Source: Bacillus crepusculi
GTDB taxonomy: Bacteria; Bacillota; Bacilli; Bacillales; Bacillaceae
Length of the DNA stretch: 64,000 nt
Direction of reading: 5' to 3'
NCBI RefSeq assembly: GCF_014764715.1
Contig: NZ_JACXXE010000007.1
Location: 141,593-205,592, forward strand
Positions 18,423-27,952 of this stretch are shown piece after piece; the first letter of the stretch is position 1; every line of letters starts with the position of its first letter. The translations under genes were made by a program, and so were the position numbers. The notes under the pieces were generated by a model. That model ran no database searches, was not told the DNA's origin, and was given only the letters and a program-made list of their open reading frames with translations.

Positions 18423-18788
18423 ATGGATTTTGCGCAGAGATTGTCAGAAGAACGGATCAAAAAGGCGATGGACAATGGAGCTTTTGAAGGATTATCTGGC
18501 TTTGGGAAACCTCTGCCAAAAGATGACGCTGCTCATGTACCTGAAGAGCTAAGAATGGGCTATCGTATGATGAAAAATGCCGGCTTTGCTGGGGAAGAAA
18601 CGGCACTGAAAAAAGAACTCATGACCGTCAAAGCGTTACTCAAATCGAGTATAGATGGAGAGGAAAGAAAAAAGCTTGCTCTCATATGTGAAGAAAAACA
18701 AAAACGCTTGGATGAACTGACATCAAAGCGCCAAACGTTTGCCCGTCCAGCCTCCTCCTTTTACAAAAACAAGGTCTACGAAGCATAA
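18423..18788 (+). CDS. yflB: DUF1992 (DnaJ-C28-like) protein, YflB type
   Basis: A 121-residue, helical, charged protein of the DUF1992 family, recognised from the N-terminal pattern ERIKKAMDNGAFEGLSGFGKPL shortened in all members to a 'GxFxxLxGxGKPL' signature. Eukaryotic relatives are the DnaJ-homologue subfamily C member 28 conserved region, without a J domain. The ATG at 18423 follows AAAGGAG; an earlier in-frame ATG lacks one. Its place before the tre operon fits B. subtilis yflB. Function unknown. Confidence 0.75.
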   Translation: MDFAQRLSEERIKKAMDNGAFEGLSGFGKPLPKDDAAHVPEELRMGYRMMKNAGFAGEETALKKELMTVKALLKSSIDGEERKKLALICEEKQKRLDELTSKRQTFARPASSFYKNKVYEA

Positions 18789-18807
18789 AAAAAGATGATG
18801 ACACGAT

Positions 18808-18839
18808 GCCTCTCCTCAGCACATTGAGGGGCTTTTTTT
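18808..18839 (+). terminator. terminator of the yflB-type gene
   Basis: An imperfect hairpin (CCTCA with TGAGG, outer GC pairs, small bulge) followed by seven T. Its end abuts the trehalose promoter region. Confidence 0.6.
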
Positions 18840-18861
18840 ATGAAAGCGCTACATTTTGTTG

Positions 18862-18915
18862 TTGACTACATGTTATATACAAATATAAAATATGAAGTAA
18901 ACATGTATATACAAG
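18862..18915 (+). promoter_or_regulatory. tre promoter with two TreR-type operators
   Basis: TTGACT (18862-18867) and TATAAA (18884-18889), 16 bases apart, form the promoter. Two operator-like repeats are present: TGTTATATACA (18871-18881) between -35 and -10, and the perfect palindrome TGTATATACA (18904-18913) just past the start. B. subtilis TreR binds paired TTGTATATACAA-type sites at its tre promoter. A weak cre-like TGAAAGCGCT begins at 18841. Confidence 0.75.
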
Positions 18916-18962
18916 TTTTTTGGTTCTTTTTTCTTATAAAAAACGATCTCGGAGGGGATAGC

Positions 18963-20399
18963 ATGGCTGATTATCAGGCAGCAGCAGATCAGATTGTGAA
19001 AGCCATCGGCGGAAAAGAAAACATTGATCAAGCAACACATTGTGTAACAAGGCTTCGCTTTGTTTTGAAAGATGAAGGAAAGGTTGATGAGAAAGCACTT
19101 GAACAAATTGAAGAAGTGAAGGGATCTTTCTCAGCGAACGGTCAATACCAAGTTGTCATCGGCCAAGGGGTCGTCAACCGAGTATACGCCGAAATGGTCA
19201 AACAGACGGGAATTGGGGAAGCCACAAAAGAGGACGTTAAACGTGCCTCTGATCAAAAATTAAACCCATTGCAGCGTGCTGTGAAAACGCTTGCAGATAT
19301 CTTTATACCGATTCTTCCTGCTATCGTCACAGCCGGGTTATTAATGGGAATTAATAATATCTTAACAGCGCCTGATATTTTCTTTGATCAAAAATCGATT
19401 GTGGATGTGTATCCGGCATGGGCTGATTTAGCGAATATGATCAACTTGATTGCGGGCACCGCTTTTACCTTCCTACCAGCATTAATTGGCTGGTCGGCTG
19501 TGAAACGGTTTGGAGGCAATCCGCTTTTAGGAATGGTCCTTGGACTGATGCTTGTGCATCCGGACTTGTTAAATGCGTGGGGCTATGGAGCGGCTGAAAA
19601 GACTGGTGACATTCCTGTCTGGAATTTGTTTGGACTTGAAGTGCAGAAGGTAGGCTATCAAGGACAGGTTCTTCCGATACTCGTTGCCTCCTATTTACTT
19701 GCAAAGCTCGAATTATTTATCACAAAACGGACACCAGAAAGTATTCAGCTGTTAGTCGTTGCACCGATTACGTTATTACTGATTGGATTTTTATCCTTTA
19801 TCGTCATTGGTCCTATTACATTTGCGGTTGGAAACGTTTTAACCTCTGGTCTAGTAACCGTATTCCAGCAATTCGCAGCACTTGGCGGCCTATTATACGG
19901 AGGTTTATATGCAGCGTTAGTGATTACAGGGATGCACCATACGTTCCTTGCTGTCGATATTCAATTGATTAACTCAAAGCTGCATGGCACGTTCCTATGG
20001 CCAATGCTCGCACTGTCTAATATCGCACAAGGATCAGCTGCACTTGCGATGATGTTTGTGTTAAAAGATGAAAAGCAAAAAGGACTCTCGCTCACATCAA
20101 GTATTTCCGCTTACTTAGGAATTACGGAGCCAGCAATGTTTGGAGTCAACCTGCGCTATCGCTTCCCTTTTATTTTTGCACTGATCAGCTCAGGGTTAGC
20201 CGGTATGTTTATTGCCTCTCAAAGGGTGCTGGCAAGCTCGGTCGGTGTTGGAGGTATTCCAGGGATTTTCTCAATCATTCCGAAATACTGGGGTGCATTT
20301 GCAATAGGAATGGTCATTGTTCTTATCGTTCCATTCATTGGGACCCTTTTATATGCAAAGCTAAAAAAGAAGAAGGATTTTTCACAAGAACTTAACTAG
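18963..20399 (+). CDS. treP: trehalose PTS transporter EIIBC
   Basis: A 478-residue PTS permease that imports trehalose as trehalose-6-phosphate. EIIB comes first (residues 1-85, phosphorylated cysteine C27 in ATHCVTRLRF) and then the EIIC membrane domain from about 105 (conserved GITEPAMFGVNLRYRFPF). No EIIA domain, so phosphate comes from another EIIA. The ATG at 18963 follows GGAGGGG; upstream in-frame codons overlap the operators. First gene of treP-treA-treR; the next start is 15 bases beyond the stop. Confidence 0.95.
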   Translation: MADYQAAADQIVKAIGGKENIDQATHCVTRLRFVLKDEGKVDEKALEQIEEVKGSFSANGQYQVVIGQGVVNRVYAEMVKQTGIGEATKEDVKRASDQKLNPLQRAVKTLADIFIPILPAIVTAGLLMGINNILTAPDIFFDQKSIVDVYPAWADLANMINLIAGTAFTFLPALIGWSAVKRFGGNPLLGMVLGLMLVHPDLLNAWGYGAAEKTGDIPVWNLFGLEVQKVGYQGQVLPILVASYLLAKLELFITKRTPESIQLLVVAPITLLLIGFLSFIVIGPITFAVGNVLTSGLVTVFQQFAALGGLLYGGLYAALVITGMHHTFLAVDIQLINSKLHGTFLWPMLALSNIAQGSAALAMMFVLKDEKQKGLSLTSSISAYLGITEPAMFGVNLRYRFPFIFALISSGLAGMFIASQRVLASSVGVGGIPGIFSIIPKYWGAFAIGMVIVLIVPFIGTLLYAKLKKKKDFSQELN

Positions 20400-20414
20400 T
20401 GGTGGTGAAGGAAA

Positions 20415-22115
20415 TTGAATCAACAAACAAACGAACCATGGTGGAAAAAAGCAGTGGTCTATCAAATTTATCCGAAGAGCTTTTTAGATACAACGGGCTC
20501 TGGTACAGGGGATATCAATGGCGTAACACAAAAGCTCGATTATATCAAAGAACTCGGGGCAGATTGTATTTGGCTCACGCCAATGTATGAGTCCCCGCAG
20601 TATGACAACGGCTATGATATTAGTCATTATACAAAAATTCATGATATGTACGGTACAATGGCTGATTTTGAGCACATGCTGAAGGAAGCGCATGAACGAG
20701 GAATACGAGTCATCATGGATCTAGCCGTCAATCATACATCCATTTTCCATGAGTGGTTTCAAGCCTCGCGCAAGTCAAAGGATAACCCATATCGAGATTA
20801 TTATATTTGGAAGGAGCCAAAGGCGGATGGATCGCCGCCAAATGATTGGCAGTCAAAATTTGGCGGCCCAGCCTGGGAGCTAGATGAAACAACTGGAGAC
20901 TATTATCTTCATCTATACGATGTCACCCAGGCGGATCTCAATTGGGAGCATGATGAGGTGCGCAGGCAAGTATATGATATTATGCATTTTTGGTTTGAGA
21001 AAGGAATTGATGGATTTAGGCTGGATGTCATCAACAACATCTCGAAGGATCAACGCTTCCTAGATGATGCCGGGCAATCAGTGCAGGGGGACGGCCGTAT
21101 GTACTATACGGACGGTCCAAGAATTCATGAGTTTCTGCATGAAATGAATCAGGAGGTTTTTTCGAAATATGACAGCATGACCGTTGGGGAGATGTCTTCA
21201 ACGAATATCGCAGATTGCATTCGGTATACAAGACCTGATCGGCAGGAGCTAGATATGACGTTTAACTTTCATCATTTAAAGGTGGATTATCCAAATGGTG
21301 AAAAATGGGCCATCGCGCCATTTGATTTTCAGGAATTAAAGTCGATTCTGTCTGAATGGCAGACGAAAATGCATGAGGGTGGCGGCTGGAATGCGCTGTT
21401 CTGGTGCAATCACGATCAGCCGCGTATCGTCTCAAGGTACGGTGATGATGGCACGTATCATCAGGAATCAGCGAAGATGCTGGCGACCACAATTCATCTC
21501 ATGCAAGGGACTCCGTATATTTATCAAGGGGAAGAAATTGGCATGAAGAATCCCCGCTTTGAGAACATTTCGTCTTACCGCGATATTGAATCATTGAATA
21601 TGTACGAAGTCATGCTTGAAAAAGGAAAAACAGAGGAAGAAGCACTAGCAATTCTACAGGTCAAATCAAGAGACAACGCCCGGACACCAATGCAATGGAC
21701 ATCAGAAAAAAATGTAGGCTTCACCAAAGGAACGCCTTGGATTGAACCAGCCAATCATGATATTTCAGTGGAGGCCTCATTAAAAGACAGGACCTCGATT
21801 TTCTATCATTATCAGGCTCTTTGCAGGCTGCGTAAAGAATATGATGTGATCACGTATGGCAGCTTCACATTACTCTTGGCAGAAGATCCAAAGGTTTTTG
21901 CCTATTTGAGAGAAAGCAATGATGAGAAGATCCTCGTGATCAACCACTTTTATGCAGGGGAGGCGGAATTTACGCTTCCTGATGAGCTTATGCAGGCTAT
22001 AGATGAGATGGAGGGGCAGGTCCTGTTATCCAATTATGAGGATGTGCCGGCAGATATCAAGGGATTTACGTTGCGTCCATATGAGTCAATCGTTTATCAT
22101 TTAACCAAACGCTAG
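20415..22115 (+). CDS. treA: trehalose-6-phosphate hydrolase
   Basis: A 566-residue GH13 enzyme that splits trehalose-6-phosphate into glucose and glucose-6-phosphate in the cytoplasm. The catalytic triad is D204 (FRLDVINN, nucleophile), E259 (TVGEMSS, acid/base) and D334 (CNHDQPR). The N-terminus PWWKKAVVYQIYPKSF is typical of oligo-1,6-glucosidase and TreA proteins; the tre operon context assigns the substrate. It begins at TTG behind GGTGGTGAAGGA, an unusual start but the one giving family length. Confidence 0.95.
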   Translation: MNQQTNEPWWKKAVVYQIYPKSFLDTTGSGTGDINGVTQKLDYIKELGADCIWLTPMYESPQYDNGYDISHYTKIHDMYGTMADFEHMLKEAHERGIRVIMDLAVNHTSIFHEWFQASRKSKDNPYRDYYIWKEPKADGSPPNDWQSKFGGPAWELDETTGDYYLHLYDVTQADLNWEHDEVRRQVYDIMHFWFEKGIDGFRLDVINNISKDQRFLDDAGQSVQGDGRMYYTDGPRIHEFLHEMNQEVFSKYDSMTVGEMSSTNIADCIRYTRPDRQELDMTFNFHHLKVDYPNGEKWAIAPFDFQELKSILSEWQTKMHEGGGWNALFWCNHDQPRIVSRYGDDGTYHQESAKMLATTIHLMQGTPYIYQGEEIGMKNPRFENISSYRDIESLNMYEVMLEKGKTEEEALAILQVKSRDNARTPMQWTSEKNVGFTKGTPWIEPANHDISVEASLKDRTSIFYHYQALCRLRKEYDVITYGSFTLLLAEDPKVFAYLRESNDEKILVINHFYAGEAEFTLPDELMQAIDEMEGQVLLSNYEDVPADIKGFTLRPYESIVYHLTKR

Positions 22116-22135
22116 AAAAATGGGGCGGAGGGAAA

Positions 22136-22864
22136 ATGAAAGAGAATAAGTTCCGAGTGATTTATGATCAGCTCGCAAAACGAATTGAACAAGGTGAATG
22201 GCAGGATAAAGGCATCCTCCCATCAGAGCATGAGCTGTCCTTAATGTATGACACGTCCCGTGAAACGGTGAGAAAGGCATTAAATATTCTTGTGCAAAAT
22301 GGCTATATCCAAAAAATCCGCGGGAAAGGCTCTGTATTGCTGAATCGCGAGAAAATGCAGTTCCCTGTGTCAGGTCTCGTCAGCTTTAAAGAGCTTTCTC
22401 AAACGCTTGGCCGGAAGACGGTCACAACGGTTCATGAATTTGGTTTAATCAAACCGGATCAATATATTCAGTCTCAGCTGAAAATAAGTGGGCAGGAAGA
22501 CGTCTGGGAAGTCATTCGCTCTCGCAATATTAGCGGGGAAGAAGTCATTTTAGACAAGGATTATTTTTTGCAAAAGCATGTGCAGACACTGTCTAAGGAC
22601 ATATGCGAAGGATCGATTTATGAATATATTGAAGGAGAACTCGGTGTATCGATTAGCTATGCTCAAAAGGAATTTGTGGTAGAGCCATGTACAGAAGAGG
22701 ATGCCAAGTATCTTGATTTAAATGGGTTTGACCATGTCGTAGTGGTGAAGAATTATGTATTCTTGGAGGATACGAGTCTATTCCAATACACAGAAAGCCG
22801 TCACCGATTAGACCGCTTTAGATTCGTCGATTTTGCAAGAAGAGAAAAAATGGACAGAGTATAG
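22136..22864 (+). CDS. treR: GntR-family trehalose operon repressor TreR
   Basis: A 242-residue repressor. An N-terminal winged helix (residues 1-72: LPSEHELSLMYDTSRETVRKA) is joined to a UTRA effector domain that senses trehalose-6-phosphate in B. subtilis. GGAGGG precedes the ATG. As the last gene of the operon it would autoregulate through the paired operators at 18871-18913. A symmetrical hairpin overlaps its 3' end. Confidence 0.94.
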   Translation: MKENKFRVIYDQLAKRIEQGEWQDKGILPSEHELSLMYDTSRETVRKALNILVQNGYIQKIRGKGSVLLNREKMQFPVSGLVSFKELSQTLGRKTVTTVHEFGLIKPDQYIQSQLKISGQEDVWEVIRSRNISGEEVILDKDYFLQKHVQTLSKDICEGSIYEYIEGELGVSISYAQKEFVVEPCTEEDAKYLDLNGFDHVVVVKNYVFLEDTSLFQYTESRHRLDRFRFVDFARREKMDRV

Positions 22865-22878
22865 GCTCTGTCCATTTT
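22847..22878 (+). terminator. hairpin at the end of treR
   Basis: Perfect 13-base arms AAAATGGACAGAG and CTCTGTCCATTTT around a 6-base loop; the left arm is the last treR codons. Only four T follow, so termination may be partial, or the stem may act mainly on mRNA stability. Confidence 0.6.
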
Positions 22879-22937
22879 AGGTTTTGGGAGAAACATGGGG
22901 AGATAGAACGAATAGATCACTATTTTCAGGAGGAAAG

Positions 22938-23372
22938 ATGATTAGACTAAATAGATCACTAAAATTACGGGATTTAGAAATTTTTAACGTGATGAAAGAT
23001 CATCAAATTTTATGTTACGTCATTATTGAAGATACTCGAAAACCATTTACGGAAGAGGATAGAAAACTAGAGCCGTTATGTTATATGGATGAAGAGGACA
23101 TTCAAGCGTATTTGAATGTGTTTCATATTTCCATTATTAGTGATGAAACATTAAGTGAAGAGGATTTAACGCTTGTCAAATCGTACTTTGCTGATTTTGT
23201 CAATAATACGAACTTAACGAATTTTATAACGAGAGAATATGTTCAAAAGGATTTATATGCCATCGATGATGAAGATGACATCACGTTCTTTAATAGAATG
23301 CTGCGTCATATAGGGTCAGATGATGTGAAAGAGTTTGATGACCGCAATTGGATTTATTTATCCCAAGATTGA
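22938..23372 (+). CDS. uncharacterised acidic cytoplasmic protein
   Basis: A 144-residue, strongly acidic protein without signal peptide or membrane helix. Runs of Asp/Glu (IDDEDDITF, YMDEEDIQAY) and a regular helical pattern are the only visible traits; I do not recognise the family. AGGAGG fixes the ATG at 22938. It replaces the nitroreductase gene yfkO found here in B. subtilis. It is bracketed by two hairpins sharing the stem core GGACAGAG. Confidence 0.7.
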   Translation: MIRLNRSLKLRDLEIFNVMKDHQILCYVIIEDTRKPFTEEDRKLEPLCYMDEEDIQAYLNVFHISIISDETLSEEDLTLVKSYFADFVNNTNLTNFITREYVQKDLYAIDDEDDITFFNRMLRHIGSDDVKEFDDRNWIYLSQD

Positions 23373-23384
23373 TAGTGAGATGCA

Positions 23385-23414
23385 AAAAGGACAGAGCCGA
23401 CGCTCTGTCCTTTT
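23385..23414. terminator. bidirectional terminator between the acidic-protein gene and yfkN
   Basis: Perfect 13-base arms AAAAGGACAGAGC and GCTCTGTCCTTTT around a 4-base loop, T-rich on both strands. It ends both convergent genes. Confidence 0.88.
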
Positions 23415-23417
23415 CTT

Positions 23418-26400
23418 TTAAGATGATACTTTGTTCCGTGTGCGCTTGCGCTGGTAGTAATAAAGGATACCGCCAGAGGCGAGCATGAGCAGGCCAATCA
23501 ATACAGCTGTATACATCATCGTTGCGGTATTCGGCAGTGTGCCTCCTGGCATGCCGCTTCCATCCTGACCTGGATCCGATCCGCCTGGAGCAGAAGTTCC
23601 GCCGTCTCCACCAGTTTCATCTGGCGCTTGTTCAGCTGCTTCGCTTTGATTGAGTACGGTGTATTCGCTAAAGTGCTTGGTTTGACCTGATACGACCCCA
23701 TTTTCGAACGATCCGTTACTTGTTTTGGTATAACGATTTTTCTTACGATCTACATAATAAACACTAGGTTTCTTCGCTTTTTCAGGCTCGTCTAAAGTAA
23801 AGGAGAGCGTAACAGGATCTTTAAAGGTAGAAACCTTTTTCTGGTCTTGTTTGATTTGGAAATCATACGTATCCGTTAATGCGTTTTTCACCTTAGCTGT
23901 CTTTGTCATCTGTATATCTGCGTTTTTCTCTGACAAATTGGAAAGCGGTAATGTGAGTCCCGCCTTGTCATGATAGATAGTGACGTTTGGATCTTGCTCT
24001 CTTTTCTTCAGCTCGGCTACTTGCGTTTTTGATAGAGACAATTGAACGTTCTTCTCTTTGCTCGCTTTGTCTAAATAGAGCAATGCTTTGTTTGTATGCT
24101 GCACATACGTTTGGAATTTCTCATCATCTTGAATGTCATAGGCGCCTTTTCCTTTCGCGCGAGGAAGGAACACTTCTTTCACCCGATGATCGATGACAGG
24201 AGAAATATGACCGTCTGCTTTTTCAATTTGCTGTTTAAAGATTTCATAGTCAACATAGCCTAAATCTTCTCCATGAGAGGCTTCTGTAAAGACACTGTAT
24301 CCGTCACCGCCTGTGCCAACAAATGCGTTAGTCGCCACGCGGTATGTTTTCTGATCATCAATGTCAGTCAGGTTGCCCTTTTGATCCTTCAGTTTGACAT
24401 CAATCAGTCTACTGCCAGCTGGTTTACTCAGTGTAAACGTATATTCAATTCCGGCCACATGAGGGAATGCGCCTCCGCCTTCCTCAATACCTGACAGCCC
24501 CTGTTCGAGCGCTTTCTTAATTTGACTGCCCTTTAAATCTGCGACATACAGTGTGTTTCCGAAAGGCATGACCGTTAAAATATCACCTAAAGTGATATCG
24601 CCTTTTTCAATGCTACCTCGAATACCACCACCGTTTGTGATGGCAAGGTCAGCACCAGCAGATTCCTGCGCTTTCTCAAGCATACCATCGGCAATAAAGT
24701 TCCCAAGATTCGTTTCCTTCGCACGGACGTGCTCACGTTGTCCGTCTAAGAGGACATCGGTAGACCCGACTTTTTCTGTTTTTAAATCTTGAATATCTGC
24801 TTTGTACTGATCAAGGATCGCTTTTGCGTCCGCATCTTCTTTGACAGAGTCATCAATCGTGATGAGGTCAAATGAGGATTCTTTTGGCTGTACGATCCCT
24901 TTTTGATCAAAGGCCACGTCTACTTTCCCTAAAAATTGTCCGTAGTCTTTCACCTGCGCGACAATCGTCGGTTCTTTCTTATTGACGACCTTTAATTTTT
25001 CAACAAGGGTGTGCGTGTGACCGCCAATAATTAAATCAATGCCATCCACTTTTTGAGCCAGTTCTAGATCACGGTTATAGCCGATGTGTGTTAAAGCAAT
25101 GATTTTATTGATTTTTTCTTCTGTTTGAATGGTGTTGACTGTGTCTTTTGCTTTCTTGTACGCATCTTTAAATTGAATGTTAGGGCCGCTGCTTGATGTA
25201 ATGGCGGTATCTTCAGTGGTTAAGCCAAATACTGCCACCTTTTCACCGTTTACATCAAGCAGGATGTAAGGGTAAATCCCAGCTTCTTTTTTCTCACCAG
25301 CTTTAAATGAGGCTGGTTTTTTCACTAAGTCGCTTAATTGTTTTTCCTTAGAGACATCAACGTTTGATGACACGACCGGGAATTGAGGCTTTTCAAATTG
25401 ATGACGGTTTTTCGCATCTACATCGGATGCATCACCTGTCAGGAATTGACGAAGAACAGAAGGACCTTTGTCAAATTCATGATTACCAAACGTCATGGCA
25501 TCGTATTTCATTAGGTTCATCAATTTCAGGTCGGCAAGTCCTTGCCATTTTGTGAAATAGAGGTCACCAGAGAAGACATCCCCAGCATCTAATAAAATAT
25601 TGTTTTCGCTTTGGGCACGAACTTCTTTAATCTTTGTGGCGCGTCTTGCCGCATCATCAAGGTGGGCATGCGTATCGTTTGTATGCATCACCGTTAAATG
25701 CCAGTTGTCTGTTGCAGGCGGTTCTGTTGTCCCATCTTCTTTAAAGGCTAGCTTGTACACGCCAAGTCCGTCTGTGCTGGCATTACGAACAAAGTCTACG
25801 CTACTTGATTTTTCAGCAAATGGTTTTGCCAATACAGATGATTCAAAAGTGACTGTCGCGCCTTTTATTGGTGCAATGGACCAGTTTTGATCCGCACTTG
25901 GGTTAATGGTTTTTTGTTCAATAATGTAATCCATCAGCACTTGGCGGTTCTCATCTGCTGAGGCGAGCACGACTTTATCTTGCGTGAGATGCGGGAAGCC
26001 TCCGCCGCCAGATGCACGATAGTTGTTTGTCACGACTAAAAATTCTTGATTGTCAGAAACAGGTTTTCCATTGTAAGACAAGTTTTTGATGCGGTTCGCA
26101 CTAGCGTTAACAAGTGTGCCTGTTGTGCTGTATTTAGCAGGCTGCGTCACATCGACTTGATAGGTGACACCATCGATCACATCAAAATTATATGAGCGGT
26201 ATTCTTCGTTTAAAATAGGCTGTTCTGTTGAATCGTTTGGTTTGATTTGGTTAAATTGTCCGGCAGACATCTCTAACCAGTCTTTCACTTCACTACCTTT
26301 CAGTTTCACTATCTGTACAGTGTTATCGTAAAGGTAGAGATCACCGATGTTTTTAATCGCTAAATCACCTTTTGCGATATTTGTATAATAGTTCACACCA

Positions 26401-27698
26401 TTGCGTCCGCCGGCTTTAAATGGCGCACCCGCAGAGAGGATTGGCAAGTTTTTGTACGAAGTATCTTTCATTTTTTCTTGTGCATACCATTTCTGGGCAT
26501 CTGTCACGATTTGAATGGAAGGGTCATCCATCACTTGAGCAAAAAAGCTGTTAATGTCTGCCTCTGTTTTACCAACAGGCTTTCTGACGTAATCCAGGGT
26601 GTTTTGGTGAGTTGTTTGAATGGCATCTTTCACTGTACTGTTTTGAGATGTCACCCCAGCAACGGATTCGATTTTGCCTGTTCCGTCTGTGACTTTCCAG
26701 TTGCTGCCGTCTGGCTCTAATGTTAAATCAATGACCCCGAGATAGCTTCCCCAGTTTTTTGACATGACGACAGGAATGCCATTAATGGTTCCCTTTGCGA
26801 CATCAAATTTGTCTACCCCGCTATATTCAGCACTTGGGAATGTGCCATGCTGGTGACCAGACACAATCGCATCAATGCCTTTTGTTTTCGTGGCAAGGTC
26901 AAAAATCATATTTTCTGATCCTTTAGGAGAAGCCGTTTTTTCAATTCCTGTATGGGCAAGAGCGACGATGACATCTGCGCCTTTTGCCTTCATTTCAGGG
27001 ATGGTTTCATTGGCAGATTCGACGATATCCTGCACTTGAACTTGTCCATCTAAATGCTTTTTATCCCACGTCATAATTTGTGGTGGAACGAATCCTATGT
27101 AACCGACTTTCACAGTTTGTGAGGCTCCGTTTGCATCTTTAAACGTTTTATCTTGGATCACATAAGGCGTGAATCGGTGTTCTCCATTTAACTTTTTGAC
27201 GTTCGCATTAACAATCGGGAAGTTAGCGCCCGAAATGGTCCCGTCAAGAAAGGATAAACCGTAGTTAAATTCATGATTGCCAAGTGTTCCTGCATCGTAT
27301 TTTAGTTTGTTGAGTGTATGAATAATGGGGTGAACCTTTGATTGATTGATGATGCTGTCTTTCTCATTTTTATAAACGTATTCTCCAAGAGGGGTTCCTT
27401 GAATCAGGTCTCCGTTATCAACAAGGAGTGTATTAGGATTTTGTGAACGGTGTTTTTCAATCAGTTCAGCTGTTTTCGCCAAACCAAATTCATTTGTTTC
27501 TTTGTCGCTGTAATAATCGTAATTCATCATGTTTGCATGAACATCCGTTGTGGCTAAGATGCTGATCTTTACGGCTTTGCCGTTTTCTGTTTCTGCATGA
27601 GTAGGTACTGCTGGGAGAATGAGACTAATCATCATAATGGAAGTGAGCAGAATAGACAGGTTTTTCCTTCGTTTAGACCTATGTGTTAGCTTCTTCAC
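23418..27698 (-). CDS. yfkN: cell-wall-anchored trifunctional nucleotide phosphoesterase YfkN
   Basis: A 1426-residue surface enzyme with two tandem 5'-nucleotidase/2',3'-cyclic phosphodiesterase units. Order: signal peptide (about 1-35); first metallophosphoesterase (D52 and H54 in TTDVHANM, HQHG for later metal ligands) with its 5'-nucleotidase C-domain; second phosphoesterase from about residue 668 (HTNDTHAH, GNHEFDKG, GGHTHT) with its C-domain (NGGGIRG, GDGYSVF); a beta-rich region; then sortase signal LPNTA (1388-1392), a hydrophobic helix and KRKRTR-type basic tail. It releases phosphate and nucleosides outside the cell. B. subtilis YfkN is a known sortase D substrate. GTG start behind GGAG. 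Confidence 0.94.
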   Translation of the reverse strand: MKKLTHRSKRRKNLSILLTSIMMISLILPAVPTHAETENGKAVKISILATTDVHANMMNYDYYSDKETNEFGLAKTAELIEKHRSQNPNTLLVDNGDLIQGTPLGEYVYKNEKDSIINQSKVHPIIHTLNKLKYDAGTLGNHEFNYGLSFLDGTISGANFPIVNANVKKLNGEHRFTPYVIQDKTFKDANGASQTVKVGYIGFVPPQIMTWDKKHLDGQVQVQDIVESANETIPEMKAKGADVIVALAHTGIEKTASPKGSENMIFDLATKTKGIDAIVSGHQHGTFPSAEYSGVDKFDVAKGTINGIPVVMSKNWGSYLGVIDLTLEPDGSNWKVTDGTGKIESVAGVTSQNSTVKDAIQTTHQNTLDYVRKPVGKTEADINSFFAQVMDDPSIQIVTDAQKWYAQEKMKDTSYKNLPILSAGAPFKAGGRNGVNYYTNIAKGDLAIKNIGDLYLYDNTVQIVKLKGSEVKDWLEMSAGQFNQIKPNDSTEQPILNEEYRSYNFDVIDGVTYQVDVTQPAKYSTTGTLVNASANRIKNLSYNGKPVSDNQEFLVVTNNYRASGGGGFPHLTQDKVVLASADENRQVLMDYIIEQKTINPSADQNWSIAPIKGATVTFESSVLAKPFAEKSSSVDFVRNASTDGLGVYKLAFKEDGTTEPPATDNWHLTVMHTNDTHAHLDDAARRATKIKEVRAQSENNILLDAGDVFSGDLYFTKWQGLADLKLMNLMKYDAMTFGNHEFDKGPSVLRQFLTGDASDVDAKNRHQFEKPQFPVVSSNVDVSKEKQLSDLVKKPASFKAGEKKEAGIYPYILLDVNGEKVAVFGLTTEDTAITSSSGPNIQFKDAYKKAKDTVNTIQTEEKINKIIALTHIGYNRDLELAQKVDGIDLIIGGHTHTLVEKLKVVNKKEPTIVAQVKDYGQFLGKVDVAFDQKGIVQPKESSFDLITIDDSVKEDADAKAILDQYKADIQDLKTEKVGSTDVLLDGQREHVRAKETNLGNFIADGMLEKAQESAGADLAITNGGGIRGSIEKGDITLGDILTVMPFGNTLYVADLKGSQIKKALEQGLSGIEEGGGAFPHVAGIEYTFTLSKPAGSRLIDVKLKDQKGNLTDIDDQKTYRVATNAFVGTGGDGYSVFTEASHGEDLGYVDYEIFKQQIEKADGHISPVIDHRVKEVFLPRAKGKGAYDIQDDEKFQTYVQHTNKALLYLDKASKEKNVQLSLSKTQVAELKKREQDPNVTIYHDKAGLTLPLSNLSEKNADIQMTKTAKVKNALTDTYDFQIKQDQKKVSTFKDPVTLSFTLDEPEKAKKPSVYYVDRKKNRYTKTSNGSFENGVVSGQTKHFSEYTVLNQSEAAEQAPDETGGDGGTSAPGGSDPGQDGSGMPGGTLPNTATMMYTAVLIGLLMLASGGILYYYQRKRTRNKVSS

Positions 27699-27886
27699 CT
27701 GATCTCCGCCTTTCTAATTTTTTTGACCACAATACCTATTGTAGAAATGTTTCGTTAACTTTTGTAGTTATTTTTTGCAGATTATTGTAAAGATAACATA
27801 AATCATACGAATTACCTTGTTAAGGGAAAGGGAATGAGTCTTAATACTTATTTTTATCATAAGGGGTTTTCTGATAGGGATAGGAT

Positions 27887-27911
27887 GTTTGATTTTATCG
27901 CGGCCGGGTAT
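27887..27911 (+). promoter_or_regulatory. SigB-type promoter of yfkM
   Basis: GTTTGA, 13 bases, GGGTAT closely fits the general-stress sigma factor consensus GTTTAA-N13-15-GGGWAT. It lies 42 bases before the yfkM start codon. YfkM is a known general stress protein (GSP18) in B. subtilis. Confidence 0.75.
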
Positions 27912-27952
27912 ATTATGTAGTGTACACGATAATCAAGCAGGAGGGTTTCTAC

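Noticed and set aside
18841..18854. cre site at the tre promoter
   Set aside because: TGAAAGCGCT is right, but the second half (ACAT) departs from the consensus in three places; mentioned only as weak.
23418..27698. Several plus-strand frames of 60-96 codons opposite yfkN
   Set aside because: All are antisense shadows of the long yfkN frame without ribosome binding sites.
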